NCBI RefSeq assembly: GCF_041260155.1
Contig: NC_091944.1
Location: forward strand, 16,007,272-16,071,271
Reading direction: 5' to 3'
From: Ptychodera flava
Taxonomy: Eukaryota > Hemichordata > Enteropneusta > Ptychoderidae
Length of the DNA stretch: 64,000 bases
Part shown: positions 63,395-64,000 of the stretch, piece after piece
Layout of the letters: each line of letters opens with the position of its first letter
Position numbering within the stretch: position 1 is the first letter of the stretch
Position numbers and translations under genes: made by a program
Notes under the pieces: generated by a model
Seen by the model: only the letters and a program-made list of their open reading frames with translations
The model's database searches: none
What the model was told of the DNA's origin: nothing

Positions 63395-64000
63395 TTTCAC
63401 ATGGTGAATCGTGACTTAAATTTCATATAGTGCGTCAATGACATATATTTTGACCACTGTACGTAAATGACGTATATTTCACACATAGTATACCATATAT
63501 GACCTAAACTTCACATGGTGTATCAATGACATAAATTTCCACATGGCTTATCAATGATATATATTTTGTCCACGGTGCATCAATAACATACAGTTCACAC
63601 ATGGTGTACCAGAGACATAATTTTTATATGGTGTATCGAAATGACATTCATTTTGACCATGGTGCATCAATAAATTCACATAATGTCCCATATGACCTAC
63701 ATTCAACATGGCGTATCAATGACATGATTTTATATGGTTCATCAATGACATATATTTCACATATCAGTGGTGTATCTACAATTCACATGTTTGTAGAAAT
63801 GACATAAACTTTATATGGTGCATCAATGGCATTCATTTTGACCATGATGCATCGATGACATATATTTTACATATACATCTCAGATGGTGTATCAACAATG
63901 TAATATTTTATATAGCGCCCTAATGACATATATTTTGACCATGGTGCATCAATGACATCTATTTCACATATGGTGTGTATGACCTACATCCCACATGGTG
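63395..64000. repeat. Degenerate minisatellite, runs off the right edge
   Basis: About 20 imperfect copies of a 28-32-bp unit close to CATGGTGTATCAATGACATA. Variants containing ATTTTGACCATGGTGCATC recur at irregular 90-190-bp spacing, hinting at higher-order structure. It lies in the expected intron 2 of copy D. ORFs across it are artefacts. Confidence 0.82.

Larger units (their letters stand above)
55062..64000. repeat. Tandem segmental duplication, unit 3 (partial, carries pseudogene D)
   Basis: Begins with the same edge sequence as units 1 and 2 and continues past the window. Relative to unit 2, about 2.5 kb (matching roughly 35.40-37.90 kb) is missing at 56250. Confidence 0.8.
55288..64000 (-). 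pseudogene. SLC18B1: SLC18B1-like MFS transporter, copy D (disabled, partial in window)
   Basis: Exons seen in transcript order: 3 (63230-63303), 4 (62721-62868), 5 (61219-61287), 6 (58154-58244), 7 (57022-57158), 8 (56661-56759), 9 (56410-56505), a 15-bp remnant of 10 (56256-56270) and 13 (55288-55372). Exons 1 and 2 would lie beyond the right edge. Exon 9 is 96 bp instead of 92 because CTAG is duplicated near 56473-56481, which shifts the frame. Exons 11, 12 and most of 10 are gone: intron 12 repeat joins directly to exon 10 sequence near 56255. This removes TM10-12. The remaining exons are open and keep their splice sites, so the damage is young. Exon 13 still encodes a normal tail ending in TGA. 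Confidence 0.88.

Noticed and set aside
63395..64000. CRISPR-like array
   Set aside because: Units are contiguous and degenerate with no unique spacers, in a eukaryotic intron; it is a minisatellite.
1..64000. tRNA or rRNA genes
   Set aside because: Scanning by eye found no cloverleaf with A and B box sequences and no rRNA core; a covariance-model search would be decisive.

Overview
This window is eukaryotic (metazoan) DNA. Coding sequence is split into 13 short exons with GT/AG introns, the whole is AT-rich, and introns and spacers are packed with microsatellites, inverted-repeat elements and retrotransposon fragments. Elements of several classes in such compact introns fit a marine invertebrate, perhaps a hemichordate, echinoderm or other invertebrate deuterostome. 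The sequence does not fix the species.

The only host genes I can support are four head-to-tail copies, all on the minus strand, of one major facilitator superfamily gene of the SLC18B1 type (the vesicular polyamine transporter family). Copy A (707-8392) is complete and divergent: 13 exons, 471 codons, proper start and stop. Copy B (12080-28302) is complete: 13 exons, 463 codons, ideal start context. Copy C (33282-51099) keeps all 13 exons open, but its ATG has become ATA and no other in-frame ATG exists in exon 1. Copy D (55288 to beyond the right edge) is broken. Exons 11, 12 and most of exon 10 are deleted, exon 9 has a 4-bp duplication, and exons 1-2 are not in the window.

Copies B, C and D sit in a tandem segmental duplication. 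Unit 1 spans about 11.84-32.27 kb, unit 2 about 32.27-55.06 kb, and unit 3 runs from 55.06 kb past the end. Copy A and the 8.4-11.8 kb spacer lie outside it. Elements shared by the units entered before duplication: a 2.4-2.5 kb long-TIR Polinton-like element in intron 5, a palindromic element around it, a GC-rich hairpin, and a 1.2 kb TIR element. Elements in only one unit entered later: a LINE with 14-bp target duplications, two retroelement insertions carrying reverse-transcriptase sequence (one holding a nested 0.8 kb element), and several MITEs. The window therefore records the relative timing of duplication, insertion and gene decay.

I found no rRNA, tRNA, CRISPR array, operon or other host gene. 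If expressed, the proteins would be 12-helix vesicle or lysosome-type antiporters. The array looks like a lineage-specific transporter expansion with decay in progress.
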